From Schistocerca nitens (Eukaryota; Arthropoda; Insecta; Orthoptera; Acrididae), in assembly GCF_023898315.1 (NCBI RefSeq), contig NC_064616.1:531421102-531485101 (forward strand): DNA of 64,000 nucleotides. Reading direction: 5' to 3'. Each line of letters begins with the position of its first letter. Within the stretch, counting starts at the first letter, position 1. The position numbers were made by a program, and so were the translations under genes. Shown one piece after another: positions 1 to 9,046 of this stretch. The notes under the pieces are model-generated. The model had not been told where the DNA came from. It ran no database searches and worked only from the letters and a program-made list of their open reading frames with translations.

Positions 1-744
1 CGGACGTGCATTGTCCTGTTGGAACAGCAAGTTCCCTTGCCGGTCTAGGAATGGTAGAACGATGGGTTCGATGACGGTTTGGATGTACCGTGCACTATTC
101 AGTGTCCCCTCGACGATCACCAGTGGTGTACGGCCAGTGTAGGAGATCGCTCCCCACACCATGATGCCGGGTGTTGGCCCTGTGTGCCTCGGTCGTATGC
201 AGTCCTGATTGTGGCGCTCACCTGCACGGCGCCAAACACGCATACGACCATCATTGGCACCAAGGCAGAAGCGACTCTCATCGCTGAAGACGACACGTCT
301 CCATTCGTCCCTCCATTCACGCCTGTCGCGACACCACTGGAGGCGGGCTGCACGATGTTGGGGCGTGAGCGGAAGACGGCCTAACGGTGTGCGGGACCGT
401 AGCCCAGCTTCATGGAGACGGTTGCGAATGGTCCTCGCCGATACCCCAGGAGCAACAGTGTCCCTAATTTGCTGGGAAGTGGCGGTGCGGTCCCCTACGG
501 CACTGCGTAGGATCCTACGGTCTTGGCGTGCATCCGTGCGTCGCTGCGGTCCGGTCCCAGGTCGACGGGCACGTGCACCTTCCGCCGACCACTGGCGACA
601 ACATCGATGTACTGTGGAGACCTCACGCCCCACGTGTTGAGCAATTCGGCGGTACGTCCACCCGGCCTCCCGCATGCCCACTATACGCCCTCGCTCAAAG
701 TCCGTCAACTGCACATACGGTTCACGTCCACGCTGTCGCGGCAT
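1..744 (-). CDS. Tc1-family transposase, partial (N-terminal 248 codons)
   Basis: This is the first 248 codons of a cut-and-paste transposase of the Tc1/mariner superfamily, which binds the terminal inverted repeats and inserts at TA. The start is the ATG at 744-742, giving MPRQRGREPY, identical to the start of copy B at 16128. Visible parts are the paired helix-turn-helix region (residues about 10-120) and the first two catalytic aspartates, D155 in FSDESRF and D244 in FQQDNARPH. The frame stays open to the window edge, so the copy may be intact; the catalytic glutamate and C-terminus lie outside. There is no sign of host regulation; expression would depend on neighbouring transcription. Confidence 0.85.
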   Translation of the reverse strand, partial: MPRQRGREPYVQLTDFERGRIVGMREAGWTYRRIAQHVGREVSTVHRCCRQWSAEGARARRPGTGPQRRTDARQDRRILRSAVGDRTATSQQIRDTVAPGVSARTIRNRLHEAGLRSRTPLGRLPLTPQHRAARLQWCRDRREWRDEWRRVVFSDESRFCLGANDGRMRVWRRAGERHNQDCIRPRHTGPTPGIMVWGAISYTGRTPLVIVEGTLNSARYIQTVIEPIVLPFLDRQGNLLFQQDNARP

Positions 745-987
745 GCTAGCAGTGTTAAAGACTGCGATGGAGCTCCGTATGCCACGGCAAACTGGCTGAC
801 ACTGACGGCGGCGGTGCACAAATGCTGCGCAGCTAGCGCCATTCGACGGCCAACACCGCGGTTCCTGGTTGGTCGCTGTGCCGTGCGTGTGATCATTGCT
901 TGTACAGCCCTCTCGCAGTGTCCGGAGCAAGTATGGTGGGTCTGACACACCGGTGTCAATGTGTTCTTTTTTCCATTTCCAGGAGTG
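1..987 (-). mobile_element. Tc1-like DNA transposon, copy A, cut by window edge
   Basis: The reverse complement of this stretch matches the complete element at 15884-17305 base for base across the coding part, with only a handful of differences and one single-base indel upstream of the gene. The outer end is seen at 981-987, where the terminal inverted repeat (CACTCCTGGAAATGG on its own strand) abuts a TA at 988-989, as expected for Tc1/mariner insertion. The other end lies outside the window, so about 430 bp of the element is not seen. It sits directly against an older Tc1 relic on the opposite strand. Confidence 0.93.
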
Positions 988-989
988 TA

Positions 990-1690
990 TTTGGCCGAGT
1001 GGTCGAATAGTGCAGTATCCAGGTTTTGTGGAATATTCATACGTAACAGTGGCCCAATGTTGGACGGCATGGGAACGTGGGGGCAGGCATACTCGTCCTC
1101 AAAGTGCAGGTCGACAGCGTCTGACCACAACAGGGAGGATCGCCGTATTGAGCACCAAACAAATCGTAACACCTTCACATCTGCGCCTGCCATCCGAGAA
1201 TAAATAACGGACTCTCTGCAATATTCTGGGCCACACCGCACCGATCGTTGTAGACTAGCACCATCCGGACTAGGGAAGTACTGTTCCACGCGTAGACTGC
1301 CGTCAACACCACAGCACGAACGGCTGGGTTTGGAATGGTGCAATGACTGCTGATGAGTGGCGTCGCAATGGGTTAACTGATGAATCCCTGTTCTGCCCCG
1401 CTCCGGATGACCATCGTCAGCAAGTATTGCGGCAACCTGGCGAGAGGTATAGTGGTGTCATTTATCAACAGTGCAATGCTCGTCCACGCATGATATGTAT
1501 CTGTGTGTACTGTCTGCGTGATGTTGAGCTACTTCTAGCAAGATTCCTAAATCTTTCGCCTATAGAGAAAGTGTGGAAACAGCTCGGACTTCATCTCCGT
1601 TCCAGTGCTGGAATCCGGGGTATCAAGGACCAGTTACAACAGTTCTGGATCATCTTTTTCGGGGAACTTCTCTTTATTAAGTGTTTCACA
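990..1690 (+). pseudogene. Degraded Tc1-like transposase relic
   Basis: Reading across frames on the plus strand gives pieces of a Tc1-type transposase. An N-terminal/linker part near 1080-1200 contains GQAYSSSK and NREDRR, a middle part near 1310-1440 has a broken DESLFC and RQPGERYSG, and a C-terminal part near 1465-1670 has YQQCNARPRM, LSPIEKVWKQLG and IKDQLQQFW. Several frameshifts, stops and an internal deletion (the region normally between RQPGERY and the second aspartate) show that it is dead. The second catalytic aspartate is Cys here (QQCNARP). The same subfamily occurs at 54140-54455. Copy A is inserted beside or inside it. Confidence 0.7.
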
Positions 1691-2146
1691 ATAGCCTTTG
1701 ACCCAAACCAATTCTATTTCTTTATTGCAAACCCTACGTTTTGTAATCACCAGTACCATTTTTAATTTTTATAACACAGAATCGCCTTTCAACCCCAGTT
1801 ACTCACTACCAAAGCTTTCACCACAAACATCGAGATTGTCAAGATCAAAATTTTTGTGGTGAGAAATGCCTTAATAAACGTTTACCGTAATACTTAATAT
1901 AGCCTATGAAGCTGGAAAAATCTGCATACTGTTTTCAGCCGACAGCAAAAGGGGTATCCTACATGGTTTCCAGCTTTAGATTTTGACCCGTTAGTGTAAA
2001 CTGGGAACTGGTCGGGACACTTAACTTGCAACGCTGCAGACAATTTAAATACTATAGAGAAATACTGGTCTTCGTCAGATCCCATTATATAAATTAAAAC
2101 TCGACGTGATGGTATGGAATATTCGCTTTCATAAACCTAAAAAATG
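1691..2146. other. AT-rich stretch without recognisable gene
   Basis: I see no coding similarity, tRNA-like motif or clear repeat structure here. The short open frames have no recognisable domain. Confidence 0.5.
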
Positions 2147-2194
2147 TGTGAATTCCTACGGGACCAAACTGCTGCCTAGACTTACACACTACTT
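2147..2194 (-). repeat. SINE-B, 3' part, split from 6491-6590 by a retrotransposon
   Basis: The segment with GGACCAAACTGCTG and CTTACACACTACTT matches the reverse complement of the 3' body of the complete SINE-B at 45196-45389 (GTCCCTAAGCTTACACACTA on the same sense). It stops at an A-run at 2195, and the matching continuation (CTTATGCTAAGAACAAC) resumes beyond the R1-like element at about 6490. The retrotransposon therefore inserted into this SINE. Confidence 0.7.
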
Positions 2195-2752
2195 AAAAAA
2201 AAAAAAAAAAAAAAAAATCTTTATTATCAAAACCATTTATAATTATACAAAAAAAAAAATAACCCACTACCTTACTACATTAGTGGGTCCTAACATTTAT
2301 ACATTTGTATTAAAATGTTGCAGCTAGATTAGCGTTAGTTGGTGAGCTACAGTTATATTAATATTAATAACAATGGGCATCTAATATCTACATGTACTAT
2401 GTATTTCCTATTCTTATGACTAGTCTAATTTGTATATATATACTGCAGCATCACATGTGTGCCAGCAAAGATATAAACCTACTTGCTTTTGCCTTGCTCT
2501 TCGAGCTAACCCCGAAGAGCATGCCCCTGGCACTGGGCAGGCCTCGATGTTATTTTGCTGCAGTCCCTATCTTAATTTCCTATAACTAAATCCTACAAAC
2601 TAACTAATCCTACGTCAAATCCGGTGTGTGTCACGTTCGGTGTTTATTCCCCACTCCCCCTGATCCTGCACGTGGCGGATTCCAACTTAGATGTAGTCGG
2701 CCGGTCCACGCACAGGCGGCATGGGAGTAGGGCTCCTGGACGCAATTGGTGG

Positions 2753-5700
2753 TTATTGTATCTCGCCTAAATAGTCAATGAGAACTTTTCGAGATACCTC
2801 GTTAGCCAAGCTGTTTAAGGTCTGAAATGTTCCCTCTTGTCTGAGTAGTTGGTATGTGTCGCGGTTGGGTAGTCTGTCTCGTAGTGTGTTGGCAACATCA
2901 TTGAAGAGTGGACATTCGTAAACTACATGCTCAGGTGTACCCTCCGGATCGCCACAGTCACACGCTGTTGTCGCCCTCTTCCCAAATCGACATAAATAAG
3001 TCGGGTAGGGTCCATGGCCAGTGAGAAAGTGGATCAACCCTCGCGTAGGCTCGAAGTACTTTAGTTCAAGACGTTCCCTGACATCAGGTAGGAACTGAAA
3101 GGTTCTTCGTCCCGTCTCTTCTGCCTCCCAAGTCTCCTGCCAGAGCTCCTCCCCTCTTTTCCTTATCTCTCTCTTATCCCCCACTCTAATACCCATTATG
3201 TCAGCAATCTTTTCATGGTTTCCTTTCTTGGCCCAATACCACGCCGCCTGCTCCCTTATCTTTATGTCCAGGGGGCAGAGCCCCATTATGGCTAATAGGG
3301 CCCCCCCCCCCCCGGAGATGTTCTATAGGCACCTACTGCTCTTAGTACCATGTTTCTCTGGACCCTTCTCACGGCCATGGCGGGCACAACCCTCGTGAGC
3401 CTGTGCGCCCAGACTCCCGAGCCATAGCCCACAACCGAGGTTAAAATACTATTGTGATAAAGTTTAATTAAGTGTGGAGGAAGATGAAATCTTTTGTGAC
3501 CTATTGAAATGAGATTATTTAATATCTGAAGGGCTCTTTGGGTGACAGTATCAATGTGTTTTCCGAAGTTCCACCTCTCATCAATGATAATTCCCAGGTA
3601 GCGTGTCTCTCGTCGTCGGAGAACTGGTGAACCGTCTATTCTTACTGTCGGGTTTCTGATGAGTTGTCCTTTTAGTAATAAGTAGGTGGATTTACTGGGT
3701 GAAATCGTCATTTTAGTCGTGCGGCACCACTGTTGGAGTTTATCTAAAGCTGTCTCTATTTTTGGTTCAATGTCTTCGCGGCTACGGCCACCGACCAACA
3801 GAAGGAGGTCATCCGCGTAGGCTATCACATCTAGCACCTCATTACTTTGTTGCAATCTATCTAATAAAGGCTCCATGTGGATGTCCCAAAAAAGGGGTCC
3901 TAAGACAGAACCTTGGGGACATCCTTTCGTAATTACCTTCCCAACTCTTTCGCTAGATGATGATAACCAGACCTCTCGATCCTTACAATAGCTCCTCAGG
4001 CAACCATATAGCGGCCCTGGACACTCTTTCTCCCGCAAGCAGGAGAAGAGCGAAGGCCACCACAGGTTGTCAAAGGCGCCACTGATATCCACCATGATGC
4101 CGACCACGTATTTGTGAGGGGTCGAGTCACAGACCTCGGCCGCCAGAGCAATTGCATCAGATGCCGATCGCCCCGGCCTGAACCCGAACTGCCTGTCACT
4201 CATCCCACACAAAACTCGGTGTGCTGTCAGTCTGTCAGCTAGTAATTTCTCTAATACTTTGCCAAATACGTCCAACAGGCAAATCGGCCTGTATGATTTT
4301 ACTTCTGCAGGGTCCTTATCTAGTCCTTTCTTTATAATTACTACGTTCGCCATTTTCCATTTCTTCGGAAATCTTTTCTGTCTGAGGCATTCGTTATATA
4401 GATGTGTTAGTGGCGCAATTAGCTGAGGCGCCAGAAACTGCACTACCTCCGCCACAATGCCGTCTGGCCCAGGTGCTTTCCCTTTTTTTAGTGATCTTAT
4501 GTGGGTTGCCACCTCCTCCTCTGAGAAGGGGTAGACAGCCGTTTCATTAATATATTCCTCTTGATCTTCTTCTCTAAGTTACTTCTGCCCCTCTGTCTCC
4601 CCATCCGCATTATCGTCAGGCAACAGGGACCGGAGAAGGACCCCCGCAGTCTCCTGCCAGGACTCCGTCATCCCGTCCCCGTGCCTGACTGTTGATAGTT
4701 CCAGAGGAGAGCGGATTTTTTCCCTTACCAATTTGTACGGAAGCCCCCATGGGTCAGTGACTAGCTGGTTAAGCACGAAGTTTTCCCAGCTTCTCATCCT
4801 GACTTCGCGCAGTTCCTTTTGTAACTTCCGCTTTTCCTCTCTATATAGCATCTGCCACCTTTGTCGTTCCTGCCAGACGACACTGCGCTGGTAGTGCTTC
4901 CTCAGCCTTCTGACAGACTGACGCAGTTCCCCCAGTTCAGCAGTCCATGGTGACGGAGAGGCCGCCATGGCCCTCCTCCTTGTCGGTACGGCTGCTTTCA
5001 CCGCTCTTGTCACTGCATTCACCAGTTCCTCAGCTCTCTGGTCCACGTCTATGTCCAGTTGTATGTCACCTTCTGGTAATGGAGGAATGTCACACTCCCT
5101 CGCTAGACGTTCCCAATTTGCTCTCCTGTAGTTCAGTTGCACCTCCCACCCCGTGGCCCAGCGGCACTCTCTTTCTCCCAGGGTGAAAAATATTAGATTG
5201 TGATCACTTGTGGTAGCGTTTTCTATGACTTTCCAGTTTTGGATAATGTTTGCCATATTTGGAGTTGCAAGGGTAACATCAATATTTGTACCCTGTCCTC
5301 CCCCTGCAGCGTAGGTAGGAGGATTGCCGGCCTTATTTGCAACCACAAGTTGTGATGCCATTATGAATTCTTCGACTTTTTCACCGTTAGCGTCCCTTGT
5401 GCCGCTGTACCACAGGGGAGATTTGGCATTGATATCAGCTGTTATCACGAGCTTTCTCCCCTGTAACGCCGTGGTGACTCTCGCTAGATGGTCTAAGTGA
5501 TGTTCTATGCTATCCCCATACTGGAAGTACATGTTTATGAGAGTTATGGTCCCCATAGGGGTTTGAAGCTCCACGACATTACAGTGGCTTGTTGTGAATT
5601 GTGAGAGCGTAGTGACTCTTAGGAGTCTATTTGCAATTATAATTACTGCCTTCGGGTCGTCCCCTCTGCTGACTATTTGCCAGCCCGTGGCAGCGAAAGC

Positions 5701-5835
5701 TATTTTTCCGGCCAGGGAGTATGGCTCCTGTAGACAGAGTACATCTAGTCTCCTCTCCTCCACCTCCCTTCGGAGCTCTTGCATAACGAGTCTGCTGTTG
5801 TGAGTATTAAGCTGTCCGATAGTTATTCTCGTCAT
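2753..5835 (-). pseudogene. R1-like ORF2: endonuclease-reverse transcriptase with one stop and one frameshift
   Basis: The ORF begins at the ATG 5835-5833. Residues 1-230 form an APE-type endonuclease: QLNTHNSR, LCLQEPYS, TADINAKSPLW, NIDVTLATP and TSDHNLIFF, the usual order of active-site motifs that nick target DNA. After a linker, an in-frame TAA at 4581-4579 interrupts the frame; 23 codons later KKGKAPGPDGI starts the reverse transcriptase, with RQFGFRPGRSA, DISGAFDN, PQGSVLGP and the catalytic AYADDLLLLV. A 13-base C run at 3301-3313 (G on the coding strand) causes a frameshift; the product resumes in another frame at MGLCPLDIK (3286) and ends with the nucleic-acid-binding C-terminus CDCGDPEGTPEHVVYEC. 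Apart from these two lesions the domain set is complete and in order. Confidence 0.88.
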
Positions 5836-6490
5836 TAGGGGTAGTAAGTATGTATTCGGTCATGCGGCCAAGTCTTATTCCAGTCGAATGCAATTCGTCC
5901 GTGTGCTACAACTGATTGTTCGTAAATGTTGTCTAGATTAAATGTCTCACCTCGTCTTTCAAAAACTTTCATGAGCAGATCTCTCAAGGCTCCGAAGTCG
6001 GTGGGAAGATTCACTGATTTTAGCTGGATCAAAAAAATGGTTCAAATGGCTCTGAGCACTATGGGACTCAACTGCTGAGGTCATTAGTCCCCTAGAACTT
6101 AGAACTACTTAAACCTAACTAACCTAAGGACATCACAAACATCCATGCCCAAGGCAGGATTCGAACCTGCGACCGTAGCGGTCTTGCGGTTCCAGACTGC
6201 AGCGCCTTTAACCGCACGGCCACTTCGGCCGGCTAGCTGGATCCTGTCAACAGCCTCCATAACCGAGAAGGTTATCTTTCTGCCTTCTTTATGCCCTACG
6301 CGGACCACATGTCGTAAGGCAGTGGTCAGGGTAGCCGGCTGCTCCAATCTGGACAGTTGCAAGGTGTACTCCAAGTTGGGGTACACCCTGACTGGATCAA
6401 CTGGTGGCAGTCTGACTATTGGTGAACTTTGTGTTATGGGGCTCGTACTCGAGCTTGTTACTGTATTTTCTTGTATGGGTTGTTGAGTAA
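5835..6490 (-). pseudogene. R1-like ORF1, C-terminal part, split by SINE-A
   Basis: Two blocks in register flank the SINE-A at 6031-6233: an upstream part containing RVYPNLEYTLQLSRLEQPAT and VMEAVDRIQL, and a downstream part containing NLPTDFGALRDLLMKVF, ending HDRIHTYYP. The TAA stop at 5837-5835 overlaps the ATG of ORF2 as TAATG. ORF1 of R1-group elements encodes the RNA-binding protein of the retrotransposition particle. No CCHC knuckle is visible in the last ~150 residues, which is unlike typical R1 ORF1, so the family assignment of this part rests on position alone. The N-terminal part is missing because the element is 5'-truncated. Confidence 0.6.
6031..6233 (-). repeat. SINE-A (tRNA-derived), inside R1-like ORF1
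   Basis: On its own strand it starts GCCGGCCGAAGTGGCC, has a tRNA-like internal promoter (A-box region GTGGCCGTGCGGTTAAAGGC; B box GGTTCGAATCC at about 6150) and ends CAGAGCCATTTGAACCATTT followed by T residues. It is flanked by the 10-bp target duplication TAGCTGGATC (6021-6030 and 6234-6243). Confidence 0.93.
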
Positions 6491-6590
6491 CTTATGCTAA
6501 GAACAACACACACACACACAAACACACACACACAAACTCATGCCCGAGGGAGGACTTGAACCTCCGGCGAGAGTGGCCGCGAAACGTATT
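6491..6590 (-). repeat. SINE-B, 5' part, with expanded CA tract
   Basis: The stretch contains CATGCCCGAGGGAGGACTT and a B-box-like GAACCTCC on the complementary sense, matching SINE-B at 45196. The GT tract typical of this SINE is expanded to a CA/CAAA microsatellite at 6506-6535. It is the other half of the SINE at 2147-2194. Confidence 0.7.
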
Positions 6591-6856
6591 TACCTGAGTT
6601 GAAGCCCAGATGGAAAACAGCGGTGCTCATATAATACTAGACACCCAGATGTGCCTTAAGGTCGAAATGAACAGTTGCGAAGTGGTCGAATATATCCTAA
6701 GTATATACTGAAATTTTTGGGAAACTTTGCAGTAAGAATAATATTAACAGCTGTTAAATTGCAGTCCACACTATAGATATAGTTGCATAGAAAGTATGTT
6801 TTCCGTCCATATTGTCTTAGTATGTAGAAGCATCAACACCTTACAGCATATATATA

Positions 6857-7146
6857 CAGGGTGGTCCATAGATCGTGACCGGGCCAAATATCTCACGAAA
6901 TAAGCGTCAAACGAAAAAACTACAAAGAACGAAACTTGTGTAGTTTGAAGGGGGAAATCAGCTGGCGCTATGGCTGGCGCGCTGGATGGCGCTGCCATAG
7001 GTCAAACGGGTATCAACTGCGTTTTTTAAAGTAGGAACCCCAATTTTTTACTACATATTCGTGTAGTACGTAAAGAAATATGAATGTTTTAGTTGGACCA
7101 CTTTTTTCGCTTTGTGAGAGATGGCGTTGTGATAGTCACAAACATA
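6857..7146 (+). repeat. Left long terminal inverted repeat of the DD41D-like element
   Basis: Inverted partner of 8464-8758. Shared landmarks are the terminal CAGGGT, GTGACCGG, TCACGAAATAAGC, CGTACTACAC-type blocks and TCGCTTTGTGA. It carries no coding sequence. Confidence 0.85.
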
Positions 7147-7325
7147 TGGCTCACAATTTTAGGCGAACAGTTGGTAACAGGTATATTTTTTAAATTATAA
7201 AATACAGAACGTAGGTACGTTTGAACATTTTATTTCGGTTGTTCCAATGTGATATATGTACCTTTGTGAACTTATCATTTCTGAGAACGCATGCTGTTAC
7301 AGCGTGATTACCTGTAAATAGCACA

Positions 7326-8391
7326 TTAATGCAATAAATGCTCAAAATGATGTCCGTCAACCTCAATGCATTTGGTAATACGTGTAACGACATTCCTCTC
7401 AACAGGGAGTAGATCGCCTTCCGTAATGTTCGCACATGCATTGACAATGCGCTGACTATGTTGTCAGGCGTTGTCGGTGGATCACGCTAGCAAATATCCT
7501 TCAACTTTCCCCACAGAAAGAAATCCGGGGACGTCAGATCCGGTGAACGTGCGGGCCATGGTATGGTGCTTCGACGACCAATCCACCTGTCATGAATTAT
7601 GCTATTCAATACCGCTTTAGCCGCACGCGACCTATGTGCCGGACATCCATCATGTTGGAAGTACATCGCCATTCTGTCATGCAGTCAAACATCTTGTAGT
7701 AACATCGGTAGAACATTACGTAAGAAATCAGCATACATTGCACCATTTAGATTGCCATCGATAAATGGGGGCCAATTATCCTTCCTCCCATAATGCCGCA
7801 CCATACATTAACCCGCCAAGGTCGCTGATGTTCCACTTGTAGCAGCCATCGTGGATTTTCCGTCGCCCAGTAGTGCATATTATGCCGGTATACTTTACAG
7901 CTGTTGGTGAATGACGCTTCGTCGCTAAATAGAACGAGTGCAAAAAATCTGTCATCGTCCCGTACTTTCTCTTGTGCCCAGTGGCAGAATTGTACACGAC
8001 GTTCAAAGTCGTCGCCATGCAATTCCTGGTGCATAGAAATATGGTACGGGTACAATCGATGTTGATGTAGCATTCTCAACACCGACGTTTTTGAGAATCC
8101 CGATTCTCGCGCAATTTGTCTGCTACTGATGTGCGGCTTAGCCGCGACAGCAGCTTAAACACCTACTTGGGCATCATCATTTGTTGCGGGTCGTGGTTGA
8201 TGTTTCACATGTGGCTGAACACTTCCTGTATCCTTAAATGACGTAACTACCCGGCGAACGGTCCGGACACTTGGATGATGTCGTCCAGGATACCGAGCAG
8301 CTTACATATCACACGCCCGTTGGGAATTTTGATCACAATAGCCATACATCAACACGATGTCGACCTTTTCCGCAATTGGTAAACGGTCCAT
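7326..8391 (-). pseudogene. Mariner-superfamily (DD41D-like) transposase, broken
   Basis: The start is the ATG at 8391 (MDRLPIAEKVDIVLMYG), and the frame runs to a TAA at 7328-7326 after KCIEVDGHHFEHLL. Visible parts are an N-terminal helix-turn-helix region, QIARESGFSKTSVLRMLHQH, first aspartate in LFSDEASF, then HRPWRVNVWCG-type sequence, second aspartate in QHDGCPAH and third in SPDLTSPDFFLWG. I count 41 residues between the second and third aspartates. Inactivating changes: in-frame stops after QRACDM and after DAQVGV, a frameshift at about 7775 (GPHLSMAI), a stop after LLQDV and a frameshift near 7487. It is a recognisable but dead member of a family common in arthropods. Confidence 0.85.
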
Positions 8392-8463
8392 TTTAATACG
8401 GGTAATGTATCACGAAGCAAATACCGTCCGCACTGGCGGAATGTTACGTGATACCACCTACTT

Positions 8464-8758
8464 ATACGTTTGTGACTATTACAGCGCCATCTGTCACAAA
8501 GCGAAAATAGTAGTCCAACTAAATCAGTCATATTTCTTTACGTACTACGCGAATGTGTAATAAAAAAATGGGGGTTCCTATTTAAAAAAAAAACGCTGTT
8601 GATATCCGTTTGACCTGTGGTAGCGCCACCTAGTGGGCCAACCGTAGCGCCATCTGGTTCCCCCCTTCAAGCTAGACGAGTTTCGTTATTTGTAGTTTTT
8701 TCGTATGATGCTTATTTCGTGAGATATTTGGGCCGGTCACTATCAATGGACGACCCTG
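8464..8758 (-). repeat. Right long terminal inverted repeat of the DD41D-like element
   Basis: Inverted partner of 6857-7146, ending ACCCTG before the TA at 8759-8760. The transposase start codon (8391) lies about 70 bp inside it, so the arm may contain the promoter. Confidence 0.85.
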
Positions 8759-9046
8759 TATATATTTCACGGATTGAAGGAATGACCAATAGGATCTTAG
8801 GTATGCAAACCTTCACAATATAGCTGTAAGAGACAACTCTACGGTGACACAAATGGTTAAGGCCAAATTTTTTGGTATTTCGGCAAGTTGACTTGTTACA
8901 ACACTCAGGCTGTCCCGAAAACTGGGTGATGCTGCTCGTTAGAGTACTCAGTACAGGCCTGGAAAACTCGTCCAGGAACACAAACCGTGGTGTGTCGTCG
9001 TGACTTCTTTGACGGTACATTGATATAACGATCATAAGACGAACTC

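Larger units (their letters stand above)
2195..6490 (-). mobile_element. R1-clade-like non-LTR retrotransposon, 5'-truncated
   Basis: A 4.3-kb element on the minus strand with the C-terminal part of ORF1 (6490 to 5835), ORF2 with APE-type endonuclease and reverse transcriptase (5835 to 2753), and a 3' UTR of about 550 bp. Read on its own strand, the 3' end is an AATAAAG-like sequence followed by 23 T residues (2195-2217 as A on the plus strand) rather than a poly-A tail. The 5' end is truncated within ORF1 at about 6490. It lies inside a SINE-B copy (2147-2194 and 6491-6590) and has itself received a SINE-A (6031-6233). Assignment to the R1 group rests on the endonuclease motifs, AYADDLLLLV, the CCHC tail and the UAAUG junction. 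Confidence 0.85.
6857..8758 (-). mobile_element. Mariner-type element with ~290-bp terminal inverted repeats
   Basis: The ends read CAGGGTGGTCCATAG (6857) and, from the other side, CAGGGTCGTCCATTG (8758 inward), each outside-flanked by TA (6855-6856 and 8759-8760). Similarity of the two arms continues for about 290 bp (6857-7146 against 8464-8758), much longer than the ~30 bp usual for mariner. A single transposase gene lies inside on the minus strand. The target TA, the DDD-type motifs and the long arms define the element; its 1902-bp length looks complete. Confidence 0.9.

Noticed and set aside
705..1343. 212-codon open frame on the minus strand
   Set aside because: It crosses the border between Tc1 copy A and the neighbouring Tc1 relic and is antisense or out of frame to both transposases. 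It is a chance frame.
6120..6235. tRNA genes predicted from GGTTCGAATCC boxes in the many SINE-A and SINE-B heads
   Set aside because: The heads do not fold into full cloverleaves, are followed by the constant SINE body and carry target duplications, so they are retroposon promoters, not tRNA genes.
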